Shown here piece by piece: positions 43,040-54,224 of a stretch of 64,000 nt of DNA; position 1 is the first letter of the stretch, and every line of letters starts with the position of its first letter. This stretch comes from Prochlorococcus sp. AG-449-G23 (GTDB lineage Bacteria > Cyanobacteriota > Cyanobacteriia > PCC-6307 > Cyanobiaceae): NCBI GenBank assembly GCA_003209585.1, contig QCQJ01000002.1:1-64000 (forward strand), given 5' to 3'. The position numbers and the translations under genes were made by a program. The notes beneath the pieces are model-generated. The model was not told where the DNA came from. It did no database searches and was given only the letters and a program-made list of their open reading frames with translations.

Positions 43040-43624
43040 ATAGAAGAAGAATTATTTCCAAAAAATTTTTTTTATCGGCACTCTAAACTTGTTGCCCCTG
43101 ATTTAATAGGCTGTTATCTCATAAAAATAAATAATGAGATAGATCAAATTAAGGGGGTTATTGTTGAAACTGAAGCTTATTCACAGGAAGAAGAGGCCTG
43201 TCATGGATACCGCAAAATGACTGAATCAAATAAATCATTATTTGGCAAACCTGGAACATTTTATATTTACAAATCTTATGGCATTCATCATTGTTTAAAC
43301 ATTGTTACCGATAAAGAAAATTTTGCGAGTGGTGTATTAATAAGATCAGTTTTTATTTCTAATAAGAATGAAAGATTAGCTTCTGGACCTGGTTTAGTTA
43401 CTAAGTCATTCAATGTAGACATTTCATTTAACTCACTTGAAGTTCTTAATAACAAATCTTTATGGATTTCTCCACGAGACTCAACTCTACAAGAAAAAGA
43501 TCTTATTCAAACCACTAGAATTGGCATATCAAAGGCAAAAAATATAAAATGGCGTTGGTACCTTAAAAATAGTAGGAGTGTAAGTAAAAGATTACAAGGT
43601 GATAGAACACCTAAATTTCAATAA
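43040..43624 (+). CDS. 3-methyladenine DNA glycosylase (AAG/MPG family); 5' end uncertain
   Basis: Frame upstream of listed start 43217 encodes EEELFPKNFFYRHSKLVAPDLIGCYLIK...VETEAYSQEEEACHGYRKMTESN; GPGLVTKSF. Confidence 0.8.
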   Translation: MEEELFPKNFFYRHSKLVAPDLIGCYLIKINNEIDQIKGVIVETEAYSQEEEACHGYRKMTESNKSLFGKPGTFYIYKSYGIHHCLNIVTDKENFASGVLIRSVFISNKNERLASGPGLVTKSFNVDISFNSLEVLNNKSLWISPRDSTLQEKDLIQTTRIGISKAKNIKWRWYLKNSRSVSKRLQGDRTPKFQ

Positions 43625-43645
43625 TCATTCATCTGTTTAAGCGTA

Positions 43646-44662
43646 ATGCAAATTTGGCCTCATAAACATATCCACACACTAGCTAATTTTTCAATTAAAG
43701 ATTATGAGTCAGTATTTGAATTAGCTAATAGATTTGATTCACTAAAGAATGCTGGAACGAAAAAGATACCAGCCTTACAAGGGACTTTGGTAACTTCTTT
43801 ATTTTTTGAAGCTAGTACAAGAACAAAAAATAGTTTTGAGCTTGCAGCAAAAAGGCTTTCTGCTGATGTCCAAACTTTTGCTCCATCCTCTAGTTCTTTA
43901 ACAAAAGGCGAAACAATAATTGATACAGCTATAACTTATTCTGCTATGGGGGCAGATACATTAGTTATAAGACATTCATCAAGTTATATAACCTTTGAGA
44001 TCGCTAAAAAACTTGATGCAATAAATTCCAAGACTTCGGTTCTTAATGCAGGAGATGGATTACATAGTCACCCTAGCCAAGGATTGCTTGACATCTATAC
44101 ATTGATAAAATTCTTTTCCAAAAAAACACTGAATCCAGAAGTTTTAAATTCCAAAAAAATCTTAATAATTGGAGATGTTAATCATTCAAGGGTTGCCAGA
44201 TCAAATCTTTGGGCTTTGAGTGCATTTGGCGCAGATGTAATCTTATGTGGTCCTAAGACATTAATACCTGATGAATTTATCAATTTTTTAAAAACACCCG
44301 TACCAAATCAAATAAAAGATCCTGTTAAATCAAGAGGTTCCATAACAATTTCTAGATCATTAGAAGAATCAATAAAAATTGCAGATGCGATTATTGTCTT
44401 AAGACTCCAGAGAGAGAGAATGATGAAGAATTTACTTACTAGCATTGATTCATATAGTTTGGATTATGGCTTAACCCCAGAGAAATTATCTCTGAATAAT
44501 AAAGAAATTCCAATTCTCCATCCTGGTCCCATTAACAGAGATATTGAAATTAGTAGTAAAGTAGTAGATGGATATCCTAATTGCTTAATTAATAATCAAG
44601 TTGCAAATGGTATACCTATAAGAATGGCATTGCTTTATCTATTACAGAAAAACAACAAATAA
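43646..44662 (+). CDS. pyrB: Aspartate carbamoyltransferase catalytic subunit
   Basis: [33 protein letters not shown]. Confidence 0.96.
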   Translation: MQIWPHKHIHTLANFSIKDYESVFELANRFDSLKNAGTKKIPALQGTLVTSLFFEASTRTKNSFELAAKRLSADVQTFAPSSSSLTKGETIIDTAITYSAMGADTLVIRHSSSYITFEIAKKLDAINSKTSVLNAGDGLHSHPSQGLLDIYTLIKFFSKKTLNPEVLNSKKILIIGDVNHSRVARSNLWALSAFGADVILCGPKTLIPDEFINFLKTPVPNQIKDPVKSRGSITISRSLEESIKIADAIIVLRLQRERMMKNLLTSIDSYSLDYGLTPEKLSLNNKEIPILHPGPINRDIEISSKVVDGYPNCLINNQVANGIPIRMALLYLLQKNNK

Positions 44663-44663
44663 A

Positions 44664-45005
44664 TTAAAGCAATTTAAGACTTTCAGTAAAGAAACCATAA
44701 AATAATCCTAATCTTAAAGAATCTAAAAAAAGTAATAAAAATTTCTTTTTCCTTTCAAATCTTATATTTCTTCTAAAAATTATTAAGGTCTCGATAAAAA
44801 CTACTGATAAGAAAGCAGCTACAGGATCCATGAGTTCCACAACGGCACTTACCATACCAAGAGAACTTCCAAAAAAGTAGCCAATTAAAAGTGTAATCAA
44901 TGATATTGAATATCTTCGCCAAGGATTATTAGCCCAAATACTCAATGTCTGAATATTTTCCACAATTTTTAGCTGAAAATTTGTCTTTTGAGGTCTAATA
45001 ACCAT
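44664..45005 (-). CDS. DUF565/Ycf20-like protein
   Basis: NPWRRYSISLITLLIGYFFGSSLGMVSAVVELMDPVAAFLSVVFIE. Confidence 0.75.
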   Translation of the reverse strand: MVIRPQKTNFQLKIVENIQTLSIWANNPWRRYSISLITLLIGYFFGSSLGMVSAVVELMDPVAAFLSVVFIETLIIFRRNIRFERKKKFLLLFLDSLRLGLFYGFFTESLKLL

Positions 45006-45016
45006 TTTGCTTGAAA

Positions 45017-45217
45017 CTAAGCCGCTTCAGAGTTTGATTGAATTTTAGTATTTCCTTCTACTAATTCAAGTAATGCCTCCAACTGAGCCATTATTCCTCT
45101 CAATTCTCCTGGTTCAGGGAAAAAGTCATCTTCTTTAATGCCTAAATGAATCTCTCTAAGTTCTTGCCTTAAATAGCGAATGTGACTAATAACCTGCTCT
45201 CTCTTGGTTTGCGACAT
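45017..45217 (-). CDS. Small conserved hypothetical protein
   Basis: 66-aa ORF, strongly charged, ATG start, next to Ycf20-like gene. Confidence 0.6.
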   Translation of the reverse strand: MSQTKREQVISHIRYLRQELREIHLGIKEDDFFPEPGELRGIMAQLEALLELVEGNTKIQSNSEAA

Positions 45218-45437
45218 GATTTATTTTTGGATAAAACAATTTTAAAGAAGAATATTTTTGAAAAGGAGAGTTTGCATATTTATGACTGAGAATGAAGATA
45301 AATGACCAAACAACAATTTTAAAAGATTATAAATTTTAAACATTTCATATTCTTGAAAAAATGTACTTAATACTTACATAATTTTAAATAATTACTTGAG
45401 GCTTTATTATTATTAGAATATATTGACCTTACTCAAT

Positions 45438-45659
45438 ATGAAATTCATTTCTGAAAATAAAATAAGTGAAGAACTAGTAAATTCTTTTGATGAAGAAATG
45501 ACACTTGAGCTAGCTAAAAGGCTAGAAGAAGATAATTATAATACTCCATTTGAAGGTTTAAAAGACTGGCACTTACTGAGGGCTCTTGCAATCAATAGAC
45601 CTGAATTAACAACTAATTATATCCATCTCCTCGATCAGGAACCTTTCGATGAAAACTAA
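45438..45659 (+). CDS. DUF2555-like protein (start trimmed to MKFISENK)
   Basis: EEMTLELAKRLEEDNYNTPFEGLKDWHLLRALAINRPEL; ORF track begins at TTG 45423. Confidence 0.7.
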   Translation: MKFISENKISEELVNSFDEEMTLELAKRLEEDNYNTPFEGLKDWHLLRALAINRPELTTNYIHLLDQEPFDEN

Positions 45660-46905
45660 AATTACAGACTCCAAAATAAAGGTTCTTTTATTAATAACGG
45701 GGAGTATTGCAGCTGTAAGAATTCCATTATTGGTTAGCCAATTAGTGAAAGAAAATTATGAAATAAGATGCGTTTTATCTGAAAATGCAGAAAAATTAAT
45801 AAAGCCTCTTTCTCTTTCTATCTTGAGTAGAAACCCTTGCATTTTAGAAAATGATCAATGGTCAAGTAGTCAATCAAAACCTCTTCACATAGAACTAAGC
45901 GAATGGGCTGATATTTTAATCATTGCCCCTTTAACGGCGACAACATTAGCAAAATGGGTAACTGGAAATGCAGAGGGATTGATTCCAAGTATTTTAATAG
46001 CAAATATAAAGCCAATAATTGTTGCGCCAGCAATGAATACACAAATGTGGCTAAATAAAGCTGTCCAAAAAAATTATGAGGATTTACAGAAATACGAAAA
46101 TGTTTTGTCTTTGCAACCAAGTGAAGGTCTCTTAGCATGTGATGCTGTTGGCATCGGTAAGATACCTCCAAATGATCTAATTCAATTAGCTCTTGAATTT
46201 ATAGCTTCACACAAACAAAATGAATATCGCAAAGATTTGCTTAATAAAGAAATTTTAATAACTGGAGGCTGCACCTCAGAGAAAATTGATGCGGCAAGGC
46301 ATATTACTAACAAAAGTTCTGGAGCTATGGGATTACTTCTCTCTCAAGTAGCAAGGTTCCGAGGAGCACAAGTAAAATATGTCCATGGGCCTCTGAAAAT
46401 AGATAAAAATCTTACTGATGGAATAAAAAGATATGAAATTGAAACTAGTAATGATTTAATTAGGGCACTTAATAATGAGATTTCAAATTGTGATTATTTT
46501 TTTATGAATGCAGCAGTTTCTGATTTTAAATTAGCTTCTAATATTTCAGCTAAAATTCCTAAAAATAAAATTAATGATTATTTGAATAAAAACTTTGAGC
46601 TAGTCCCAGATATTTTAAAAACAATTAGTGAATCCAAAAAAGATAACCAAGTTTTTGTAGGCTTTTGCGCTTTTACAGGATCTATTGAAGAAGCAAGAAT
46701 TACAATTAAAGAAAAGATTGTCCAAAAGGGTTGTGATTATCTATTCGCAAATCCAATTGATCTTGAGGGCCAAGGATTCGGTTTTTTGGCACAAAATGAA
46801 GGTTGGCTTTTCGATACAAAAAATATGGAACACTACATTAACAAAACATCAAAAATTGATTTAGCAAATAAATTAATAACTAAAATCATTTCAGAAAAAA
46901 AATAA
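45649..46905 (+). CDS. coaBC: Bifunctional phosphopantothenoylcysteine decarboxylase/synthase
   Basis: LLLITGSIAAVR; APAMNTQMW; ITGGCTSEKIDAARHITNKSSGAMG. Confidence 0.95.
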   Translation: MKTKITDSKIKVLLLITGSIAAVRIPLLVSQLVKENYEIRCVLSENAEKLIKPLSLSILSRNPCILENDQWSSSQSKPLHIELSEWADILIIAPLTATTLAKWVTGNAEGLIPSILIANIKPIIVAPAMNTQMWLNKAVQKNYEDLQKYENVLSLQPSEGLLACDAVGIGKIPPNDLIQLALEFIASHKQNEYRKDLLNKEILITGGCTSEKIDAARHITNKSSGAMGLLLSQVARFRGAQVKYVHGPLKIDKNLTDGIKRYEIETSNDLIRALNNEISNCDYFFMNAAVSDFKLASNISAKIPKNKINDYLNKNFELVPDILKTISESKKDNQVFVGFCAFTGSIEEARITIKEKIVQKGCDYLFANPIDLEGQGFGFLAQNEGWLFDTKNMEHYINKTSKIDLANKLITKIISEKK

Positions 46906-47119
46906 AAAAATTTTTAATTTGTATTTTTTTGTAATCTTAATCATTAAAAATAATGTGATAGCTTACAATAATTCAAGTTTTTAAAAATCTAAAAAGCTAC
47001 GGGTTGTTTCGAGGATTTAAAAGTCCTATCTTTTACGTTCCTTTCCCTTGTAAGATCCGTACTTAACTATTTAGGTGACCATTATTCAATCGTCACATAA
47101 CATTACTGCAACTTTAATT

Positions 47120-47914
47120 ATGAGAATTCGTTCTTTCTTAGCTTTTGTTATTTCACTTTGTATAACTTTTGCTTTCGTACCTGTAAAAACATTTGCTTTT
47201 TCTGAAAGAGGAAATGCACAATTCACAGATGTTGTTAACACAGGAAAAGCTAATGATTGTCCTACATTAGACTCATCTCTTGTTGGATCAATATCCTTAG
47301 GTAATGGAGATAGCCTTAAAGGAATATGTATGCATCCAACAGAAGTTTATGTAAAAGTACCAGGGACGAAAAGAAAAGCTGCAGAATTTGTTTCTACAAA
47401 AATTATTAGTCCTAGAAATAACACCACAGTGACTGAAGTTTATGGAGATATAGACTCAGGAACTTTTAACGAAAAAGGTGGTATTGATTTTCAACTTATT
47501 ACTGTCTTAACTCCTGGAGGCTTAGAGGTGCCATTTGCATTCTCAGCAAAAGACCTTAAAGCTGATTTACCTTCATCTATTGAACCAGGTACTGAATTTA
47601 GTGGTTCAACATTTACACCTAACTACAGAACTGGTGATTTTCTAGATCCTAAAGCAAGAGCTAAAAATACTGGTGTTGAATATGCTCAAGGTTTAGTTGC
47701 ATTAGGAGGAGATGATGATGAACTTGCCAAAGAAAATATTAAAGTTGATGTAAACGGTACTGGAGTTATTACTCTCTCAATCACCAACGTAGATTCTGAT
47801 ACAGACGAATTTGCTGGTACTTTTGAAGCTATCCAGCCTTCAGATACAGACATGGGATCAAAAGATCCACTTGATGTAAAAATAATTGGAGAGCTTTACG
47901 GAAGAAAGGCATAA
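47120..47914 (+). CDS. psbO: Photosystem II manganese-stabilizing protein PsbO (start MRIRSFLAF)
   Basis: Signal peptide; YVKVPGTKRKAAEFV; GGIDFQLITVLTPGGLEVPFAFSAKDL; listed start at 47075 would precede a normal signal peptide. Confidence 0.95.
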   Translation: MRIRSFLAFVISLCITFAFVPVKTFAFSERGNAQFTDVVNTGKANDCPTLDSSLVGSISLGNGDSLKGICMHPTEVYVKVPGTKRKAAEFVSTKIISPRNNTTVTEVYGDIDSGTFNEKGGIDFQLITVLTPGGLEVPFAFSAKDLKADLPSSIEPGTEFSGSTFTPNYRTGDFLDPKARAKNTGVEYAQGLVALGGDDDELAKENIKVDVNGTGVITLSITNVDSDTDEFAGTFEAIQPSDTDMGSKDPLDVKIIGELYGRKA

Positions 47915-47931
47915 ATCCTAGATAAGAAATA

Positions 47932-47960
47932 AAAGGGGGTTAAACCCCTCTTTTTTTTTT
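47932..47960 (+). terminator. psbO terminator
   Basis: GGGGTTAAACCCC stem followed by T10. Confidence 0.85.
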
Positions 47961-47986
47961 CAAATTTTTCTTTATCAATTCAAAAC

Positions 47987-49162
47987 ATGGAATTACAACA
48001 AAAAACAAAAACAGACTTTAATGGACTAATACCGCCTTATGGAGGTGAATTAAAAAATTTAATTATCAAAGATGATAACCTTAAAAATGATCTTATCTCT
48101 AAAGCTACTTATGAGTTTGAATGCAGCGAAAGAAATGCATGCGATGTAGAACTATTAATGGTTGGAGCTTTTTCTCCATTAGAAGGTTTTATGGATGAAA
48201 ATAACTATAAATCGGTAATTAAAAATAATAGAGATACAAATGGGTTGCTTTTTGGCTTGCCTATTGTATTTGATTCAAATAATGAAAAAGTAAAAGTTGG
48301 AGAGACAATATTGATTACTTATAAAGGACAAAAAATAGCAGTTTTAGAAGTTGGCACTAAATGGGAGCCTGACAAATCCTTAGAAGCTGAACTTTGTTAT
48401 GGCACTAATTCTTTAGATCATCCTGCTGTTAAAATGATCTTTAATGAGAGAGGGAGATTTTATATAGGAGGAAAAGTTTATGGTTTCGAATTACCAATTA
48501 GAGAGTTTCCCTGCAAAACACCTGCAGAAGTAAGAGCTACACTACCATCAAATTATGATGTAGTTGCATTTCAATGCAGAAATCCAATTCATAGAGCACA
48601 TTATGAATTATTTACTAATGCCTTACTCTCAGATAATGTCTCTCATAATTCAGTTGTTTTGGTACATCCAACTTGTGGACCAACTCAACAAGATGATATC
48701 CCTGGAAAAGTTAGATATTTGACCTATAAAAAATTAGAAGAAGAAATATCTAATGAAAAGATAAAATGGGCTTTTTTACCTTATTCAATGCATATGGCAG
48801 GTCCAAGAGAAGCTCTTCAACATATGATAATCAGGAGAAATTATGGCTGCACCCATTTTATTATCGGTAGAGATATGGCTGGCTGTAAGTCATCATCAAC
48901 TGGTGAAGATTTTTATGGCCCATATGACGCCCAGAATTTTGCTAATAAATGCGCAGAAGAATTGATGATGAAGACTGTTCCTTCAAAAAATTTAGTTTAT
49001 ACAAAGGAAAAAGGATATATTACAGCTGAAGAAGCTAAAGAATTTCATTATGAAATTATGAAGCTTAGTGGTACTGAATTTAGAAAGAAATTAAGGAATG
49101 GCGAACCAATTCCTGAATGGTTTGCATTCAAAAGTGTAGTAGATGTTCTAAGACACTCTTAA
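47987..49162 (+). CDS. sat: Sulfate adenylyltransferase
   Basis: FQCRNPIHRAHYEL; VHPTCGPTQQDD; GRDMAGCKSS. Confidence 0.95.
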   Translation: MELQQKTKTDFNGLIPPYGGELKNLIIKDDNLKNDLISKATYEFECSERNACDVELLMVGAFSPLEGFMDENNYKSVIKNNRDTNGLLFGLPIVFDSNNEKVKVGETILITYKGQKIAVLEVGTKWEPDKSLEAELCYGTNSLDHPAVKMIFNERGRFYIGGKVYGFELPIREFPCKTPAEVRATLPSNYDVVAFQCRNPIHRAHYELFTNALLSDNVSHNSVVLVHPTCGPTQQDDIPGKVRYLTYKKLEEEISNEKIKWAFLPYSMHMAGPREALQHMIIRRNYGCTHFIIGRDMAGCKSSSTGEDFYGPYDAQNFANKCAEELMMKTVPSKNLVYTKEKGYITAEEAKEFHYEIMKLSGTEFRKKLRNGEPIPEWFAFKSVVDVLRHS

Positions 49163-49208
49163 TAATGTTTTATTATTAGTATTATAGATTTATTAAAGAT
49201 TATTTATC

Positions 49209-51062
49209 GTGAACAAACGCTGGAGAAACGTAGGACTTTATGTTCTAGCTGTTATTACTGTAATTTTCATTGGTACTTCTGTATTTGATAAACCTAGTAC
49301 AGAAAATGCTACAAAGACCTTAAGATACAGTGATTTTATAGAGGCAGTTCAAGATAAAGAAATCAGTAGAGTACTAATATCTCCAGACAATGCGACAGCT
49401 CAAGTTGTTGAAAATGATGGAAGCAGATCTGAGGTCAATTTAGCCCCAGACAAAGATTTATTAAAAATCCTGACTGAAAATAATGTAGACATTGCTGTAA
49501 CTCCCACAAAATTAGCTAATCCATGGCAACAAGCTTTAAGTAGCTTGATTTTCCCAGTTCTTTTAATCGGAGGTCTATTTTTTCTTTTCAGAAGATCCCA
49601 AAGCGGGAATGCTGGAGGTGGTAACCCTGCAATGAGTTTTGGCAAGAGCAAAGCCAGACTCCAAATGGAACCATCTACACAAGTAACCTTTTCAGATGTT
49701 GCTGGTGTTGAGGGTGCAAAATTAGAACTCACTGAAGTCGTAGACTTTCTTAAGAGCCCAGATAGATTTACTGCAGTCGGAGCAAAAATTCCAAAAGGAG
49801 TCCTTCTTGTGGGCCCTCCTGGTACAGGAAAAACATTACTAGCAAAAGCAGTAGCTGGAGAAGCAGGTGTACCCTTTTTCTCAATATCAGGTTCAGAATT
49901 TGTAGAAATGTTTGTAGGTGTTGGAGCTAGCCGAGTTAGAGATCTTTTTGAACAAGCTAAAAAGAATGCTCCTTGTATTGTGTTCATTGACGAAATAGAT
50001 GCAGTTGGAAGACAAAGAGGTGCTGGTATGGGCGGAGGAAATGATGAAAGAGAACAAACATTAAATCAACTCCTAACCGAAATGGACGGTTTCGAAGGTA
50101 ATTCAGGAATAATAATAGTAGCTGCCACCAACAGACCTGATGTCTTAGATTCAGCTTTAATGCGTCCTGGAAGATTTGATAGACAGGTAACAGTAGATAG
50201 ACCAGATTACGCTGGAAGATTACAGATATTAAATGTACATGCGAAAGATAAAACTCTTTCAAAAGACGTTGATTTAGATAAAGTTGCTAGAAGAACTCCA
50301 GGATTTACTGGTGCAGATTTAGCTAATCTTTTAAATGAAGCAGCAATACTAGCAGCTAGAAAAGATTTAGATAAAGTAAGTAATGATGAAGTCGGTGATG
50401 CCATTGAAAGAGTTATGGCTGGTCCAGAAAAGAAAGATAGAGTCATTAGTGACAAGAAAAAAGAATTAGTTGCTTATCACGAAGCTGGTCATGCACTCGT
50501 TGGAGCATTAATGCCTGATTATGATCCCGTAGCAAAAGTTTCAATAATTCCTAGAGGTCAAGCTGGAGGTTTAACCTTCTTTACTCCAAGTGAAGAAAGA
50601 ATGGAATCTGGTCTTTATTCTCGTTCTTACCTTCAAAATCAAATGGCTGTAGCTCTTGGTGGAAGAGTTGCTGAAGAAATAGTCTATGGAGAAGAAGAGG
50701 TAACAACTGGAGCTTCAAATGATTTACAACAAGTTGCCAATGTGGCAAGACAAATGATCACTAAATTTGGCATGAGTGACAAAATAGGACCAGTCGCTCT
50801 AGGTCAATCTCAAGGTGGAATGTTTCTCGGAAGAGATATGAGCTCTACTAGAGACTTCTCTGAAGACACAGCCGCAACAATTGATGTAGAGGTTTCGGAG
50901 CTTGTTGATGTTGCCTACAAGAGAGCCACAAAAGTTTTATCAGATAACAGAACTGTTCTAGACGAAATGGCTCAAATGCTAATTGAAAGAGAAACTATAG
51001 ATACTGAAGATATCCAAGATTTGCTTAACCGCTCAGAAGTAAAAGTAGCAAACTATATTTAA
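49209..51062 (+). CDS. ftsH: ATP-dependent zinc metalloprotease FtsH
   Basis: [37 protein letters not shown] start. Confidence 0.97.
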   Translation: MNKRWRNVGLYVLAVITVIFIGTSVFDKPSTENATKTLRYSDFIEAVQDKEISRVLISPDNATAQVVENDGSRSEVNLAPDKDLLKILTENNVDIAVTPTKLANPWQQALSSLIFPVLLIGGLFFLFRRSQSGNAGGGNPAMSFGKSKARLQMEPSTQVTFSDVAGVEGAKLELTEVVDFLKSPDRFTAVGAKIPKGVLLVGPPGTGKTLLAKAVAGEAGVPFFSISGSEFVEMFVGVGASRVRDLFEQAKKNAPCIVFIDEIDAVGRQRGAGMGGGNDEREQTLNQLLTEMDGFEGNSGIIIVAATNRPDVLDSALMRPGRFDRQVTVDRPDYAGRLQILNVHAKDKTLSKDVDLDKVARRTPGFTGADLANLLNEAAILAARKDLDKVSNDEVGDAIERVMAGPEKKDRVISDKKKELVAYHEAGHALVGALMPDYDPVAKVSIIPRGQAGGLTFFTPSEERMESGLYSRSYLQNQMAVALGGRVAEEIVYGEEEVTTGASNDLQQVANVARQMITKFGMSDKIGPVALGQSQGGMFLGRDMSSTRDFSEDTAATIDVEVSELVDVAYKRATKVLSDNRTVLDEMAQMLIERETIDTEDIQDLLNRSEVKVANYI

Positions 51063-51084
51063 GCGAGAAAGTTTAAATTTTTTA

Positions 51085-51711
51085 ATGAATAATAAAGAAG
51101 ATTCTTTTTCGGAGTTACTGAAAACAGATTCTTTTTTTTTACTTATAAAACCTGAAGATAATATTTACTCAAATACCTCTATAAGAAATTCATTTTTTGA
51201 AGAATTAGAAAACTTAATAAAATTAGGATTAAAGAATATTGAAATAAGTTGGTCTAACAACGAAAATTGGTTAGATTTTGTATCAGATATCAAAATTAAA
51301 TATCCAAGAATTAATTTAGGCTCTGCCTCCATAGTTAATAAGCAATCAATAGAAGATTCTTTAAAAATTGGATTGAATTTTTCGATGATGAAATTTTGGG
51401 ATAAAGATCTTTTCAATTATTCGCAGTCAAAAAATTATTTATTAATTCCTGGAATTAATAATTTAAAGGATCTTAAGGAAGCGATAAATTTAAATTGCAA
51501 TATTATCAAAATTTACCCAATAAAAAGTAAAGATAGTTCGATAGATATACTCAACTATAAAAACATTGATTTCATTGCTGCTGGAGGACTATCAATCAAT
51601 GATTTAAATACTTGTAAATCTTTAGGGTATAAAGCAGTCGTAATTGGAGATAAAGCTATCAAAAATAAAAAATTTGATCCAAAAATATTTGAATGGCTCA
51701 AAAATAATTGA
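51085..51711 (+). CDS. eda: KDPG/KHG aldolase-like protein
   Basis: LINLG-type TIM barrel; NIIKIYPIK; DFIAAGGLSINDL. Confidence 0.7.
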   Translation: MNNKEDSFSELLKTDSFFLLIKPEDNIYSNTSIRNSFFEELENLIKLGLKNIEISWSNNENWLDFVSDIKIKYPRINLGSASIVNKQSIEDSLKIGLNFSMMKFWDKDLFNYSQSKNYLLIPGINNLKDLKEAINLNCNIIKIYPIKSKDSSIDILNYKNIDFIAAGGLSINDLNTCKSLGYKAVVIGDKAIKNKKFDPKIFEWLKNN

Positions 51712-51745
51712 GTTAAGGATAAATATAATTTTTTCAACAAATCTA

Positions 51746-52843
51746 CTACTTATTTATTAAGTTACATTGAGCATGATTTAGAAGCAAATGATCAGCAAGT
51801 ACTAAAGCTACCATAGCATCAACCATAGGAACTGCTCTTGGTAGAACGCATGGATCATGTCTCCCTTTTGCTTTCATCAGTACTTCTTTACCTTCAGCAT
51901 TCACTGTTTTCTGTTCTTTCCCGATGGTTGCTGTAGGTTTAAAAGCTATCTTCATCTCAATATTTTCACCATTACTTATTCCGCCCTGTATGCCTCCAGA
52001 ATTATTTGATGTTGTTCTTAACTTACTAGAATCATCAGACTTAATGAACGAATCATTATGTTCGCTTCCTTTTAAATAAGTTCCAGAGAAACCTGAACCT
52101 ATTTCAAAGCCTTTCGTGGCAGGCAAAGACATCAAAGCCTTTGCTAAATCAGCTTCTAATTTATCAAAAACAGGCATTCCAAGGCCAGAGGGAACATTTC
52201 TTACAAAACATTCAATAACACCGCCGCAAGAGTCTCCCTGACGCTTTAATTCCTTAATTCTCTCTATCATTTCTGTTGATACCTTTTCATCAGGACATCT
52301 AACAATATTAGAATCTATTTTTTTGAGAGAAATCTTTTCTTTATTTATATCAGAATCAATATCATGTATACGCTTTACCCAAGATAGTATTTCAGTGTTA
52401 CAGAAGGTTTTTAATAATTGTTTTGCTACAGCACCAGCAGCTACTCTCCCAATTGTTTCTCTTGCAGAGGCTCTGCCACCTCCAGAACTTGCCTGAATTC
52501 CATATTTCAGATGATATGTACCGTCTGCATGAGAAGGTCTAAATACCTGCTCCAAATTATTATAATCTCCTGGTCTTTGATCCTTGTTTCTTACCAACAT
52601 TGCTATTGGAGTTCCAAGTGTTAAACCTTCCTTTATCCCACTTAATATTTCAATTTTATCTTCTTCATTTCGGGGTGTTGTAATGTCACTTTGGCCAGGT
52701 CTTCGCCTATCTAATTCATTTTGTATCAGATTTATATCTACTTTTAACTTTGGGGGACATCCATCAAGGATAACTCCTACTGCACCACCATGTGATTCTC
52801 CAAAAGTACTAACACGAAAAATTTTTCCAAAACTACTACTCAT
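51746..52843 (-). CDS. aroC: Chorismate synthase
   Basis: [48 protein letters not shown]. Confidence 0.97.
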   Translation of the reverse strand: MSSSFGKIFRVSTFGESHGGAVGVILDGCPPKLKVDINLIQNELDRRRPGQSDITTPRNEEDKIEILSGIKEGLTLGTPIAMLVRNKDQRPGDYNNLEQVFRPSHADGTYHLKYGIQASSGGGRASARETIGRVAAGAVAKQLLKTFCNTEILSWVKRIHDIDSDINKEKISLKKIDSNIVRCPDEKVSTEMIERIKELKRQGDSCGGVIECFVRNVPSGLGMPVFDKLEADLAKALMSLPATKGFEIGSGFSGTYLKGSEHNDSFIKSDDSSKLRTTSNNSGGIQGGISNGENIEMKIAFKPTATIGKEQKTVNAEGKEVLMKAKGRHDPCVLPRAVPMVDAMVALVLADHLLLNHAQCNLINK

Positions 52844-52903
52844 AGAAATATCAAATGTTTTATCTATATATAAACATTATATGAAACCAATTGAAAATTA
52901 AAC

Positions 52904-52931
52904 AAAAAAAAAGCCCCCAAAAAGGGGGCTT
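52904..52931 (-). terminator. psbA terminator
   Basis: AAGCCCCC/GGGGGCTT stem, T-rich on minus strand. Confidence 0.9.
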
Positions 52932-52952
52932 GTAAGTTTAAGAACTTTAAGC

Positions 52953-54035
52953 TTAACCGATAGCTGGAGCTGAAAGAGCTACTGTTGTAGACTCAGCTGC
53001 TGCTAGATCAAGTGGGAAGTTGTGAGCATTACGCTCGTGCATTACTTCCATACCTAGGTTTGCTCTGTTAAGAACGTCACCCCATGTAGGAACAATCTTT
53101 CCGTTTGCATCAACAACTGATTGGTTGAAGTTGAAACCGTTAAGATTGAATGCCATTGTGCAGATACCCATTGAAGTTAACCATACACAAACAACTGGGA
53201 ATACAGCTAAGAAGAAGTGAAGACTTCTGCTGTTGTTGAAACTTGCATATTGGAAGATCAAACGACCGAAGTAGCCATGAGCTGCAACGATGTTATATGT
53301 TTCTTCTTCTTGTCCGAACTTGTAACCATAGTTCTGAGATTCTGTCTCAGTTGTTTCTCTGATTAGAGATGAAGTAACAAGTGAACCATGCATAGCTGAG
53401 AATAAAGATCCTCCGAACATACCAGCAACACCAGCCATATGGAATGGGTGCATAAGAATGTTGTGCTCTGCCTGGAAAACAAACATGAAGTTGAATGTTC
53501 CAGAGATACCTAAAGGCATTCCGTCAGAGAATGAACCTTGACCGAATGGGTATACAAGGAATACTGCGAAAGCTGCTGAAACTGGTGCAGAGTATGCAAC
53601 ACAGATCCAAGGACGCATACCTAAACGGTATGAAAGCTCCCACTGTCTTCCCATGTATGCTGAGATACCAATTAGGAAGTGGAAAATTACAAGCTGGTAA
53701 GGACCACCGTTGTATAACCACTCATCTACAGTAGCTGCTTCCCAAATTGGGTAGAAGTGTAGACCAATAGCGTTAGATGAAGGAACAACTGCACCTGAGA
53801 TGATGTTGTTTCCGTATAGGAATGAACCAGCAACTGGCTCTCTAATTCCGTCGATGTCTACTGGTGGTGCTGCGATGAATGCAACGATGAAGCAAGCCGC
53901 TGCTGTAAGAAGGCATGGAATCATTAAGACGCCGAACCAACCAACATAAATTCTGTTGTTAGTTGATGTTACCCACTCACAAAACTGTGGCCAACCTTTT
54001 AACAGCGAAGAACGCTGCTGCTGAATAGTTGTCAT
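52953..54035 (-). CDS. psbA: Photosystem II D1 protein
   Basis: [28 protein letters not shown]-type D1 sequence ending [22 protein letters not shown]. Confidence 0.98.
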   Translation of the reverse strand: MTTIQQQRSSLLKGWPQFCEWVTSTNNRIYVGWFGVLMIPCLLTAAACFIVAFIAAPPVDIDGIREPVAGSFLYGNNIISGAVVPSSNAIGLHFYPIWEAATVDEWLYNGGPYQLVIFHFLIGISAYMGRQWELSYRLGMRPWICVAYSAPVSAAFAVFLVYPFGQGSFSDGMPLGISGTFNFMFVFQAEHNILMHPFHMAGVAGMFGGSLFSAMHGSLVTSSLIRETTETESQNYGYKFGQEEETYNIVAAHGYFGRLIFQYASFNNSRSLHFFLAVFPVVCVWLTSMGICTMAFNLNGFNFNQSVVDANGKIVPTWGDVLNRANLGMEVMHERNAHNFPLDLAAAESTTVALSAPAIG

Positions 54036-54050
54036 GAGTTCGTAAAGTAT

Positions 54051-54120
54051 GTCTCTAAAATGAGACGTGTAAATAAAAACGGAAAAATAATTTCCGCTTC
54101 GAAGATTTTAGACCAAAATC
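54051..54120 (-). promoter_or_regulatory. Tandem inverted repeats in psbA leader
   Basis: GTCTC/GAGAC (54051-54066), CGGAAA/TTTCCG (54080-54096), GATTTT/AAAATC (54104-54120). Confidence 0.5.
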
Positions 54121-54224
54121 GCTAAAAATGTGTATTTTTTTTTCTTTAAGTAAACTTATTTTTTGCAATATCGAAGTAAGGAACCTCCATGTCTTAATAT
54201 TTTCTTTGTTATTGAGGATTAAAC

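Noticed and set aside
47049-47062. GTAAGATCCGTAC in the psbO leader considered as an NtcA box
   Set aside because: Spacer is 7 nt, not 8, and there is no nitrogen-related reason for control of psbO
49400-49987. 195-aa minus-strand ORF inside ftsH
   Set aside because: Antisense to a highly conserved AAA+ gene; long antisense ORFs arise from the coding bias of the sense strand
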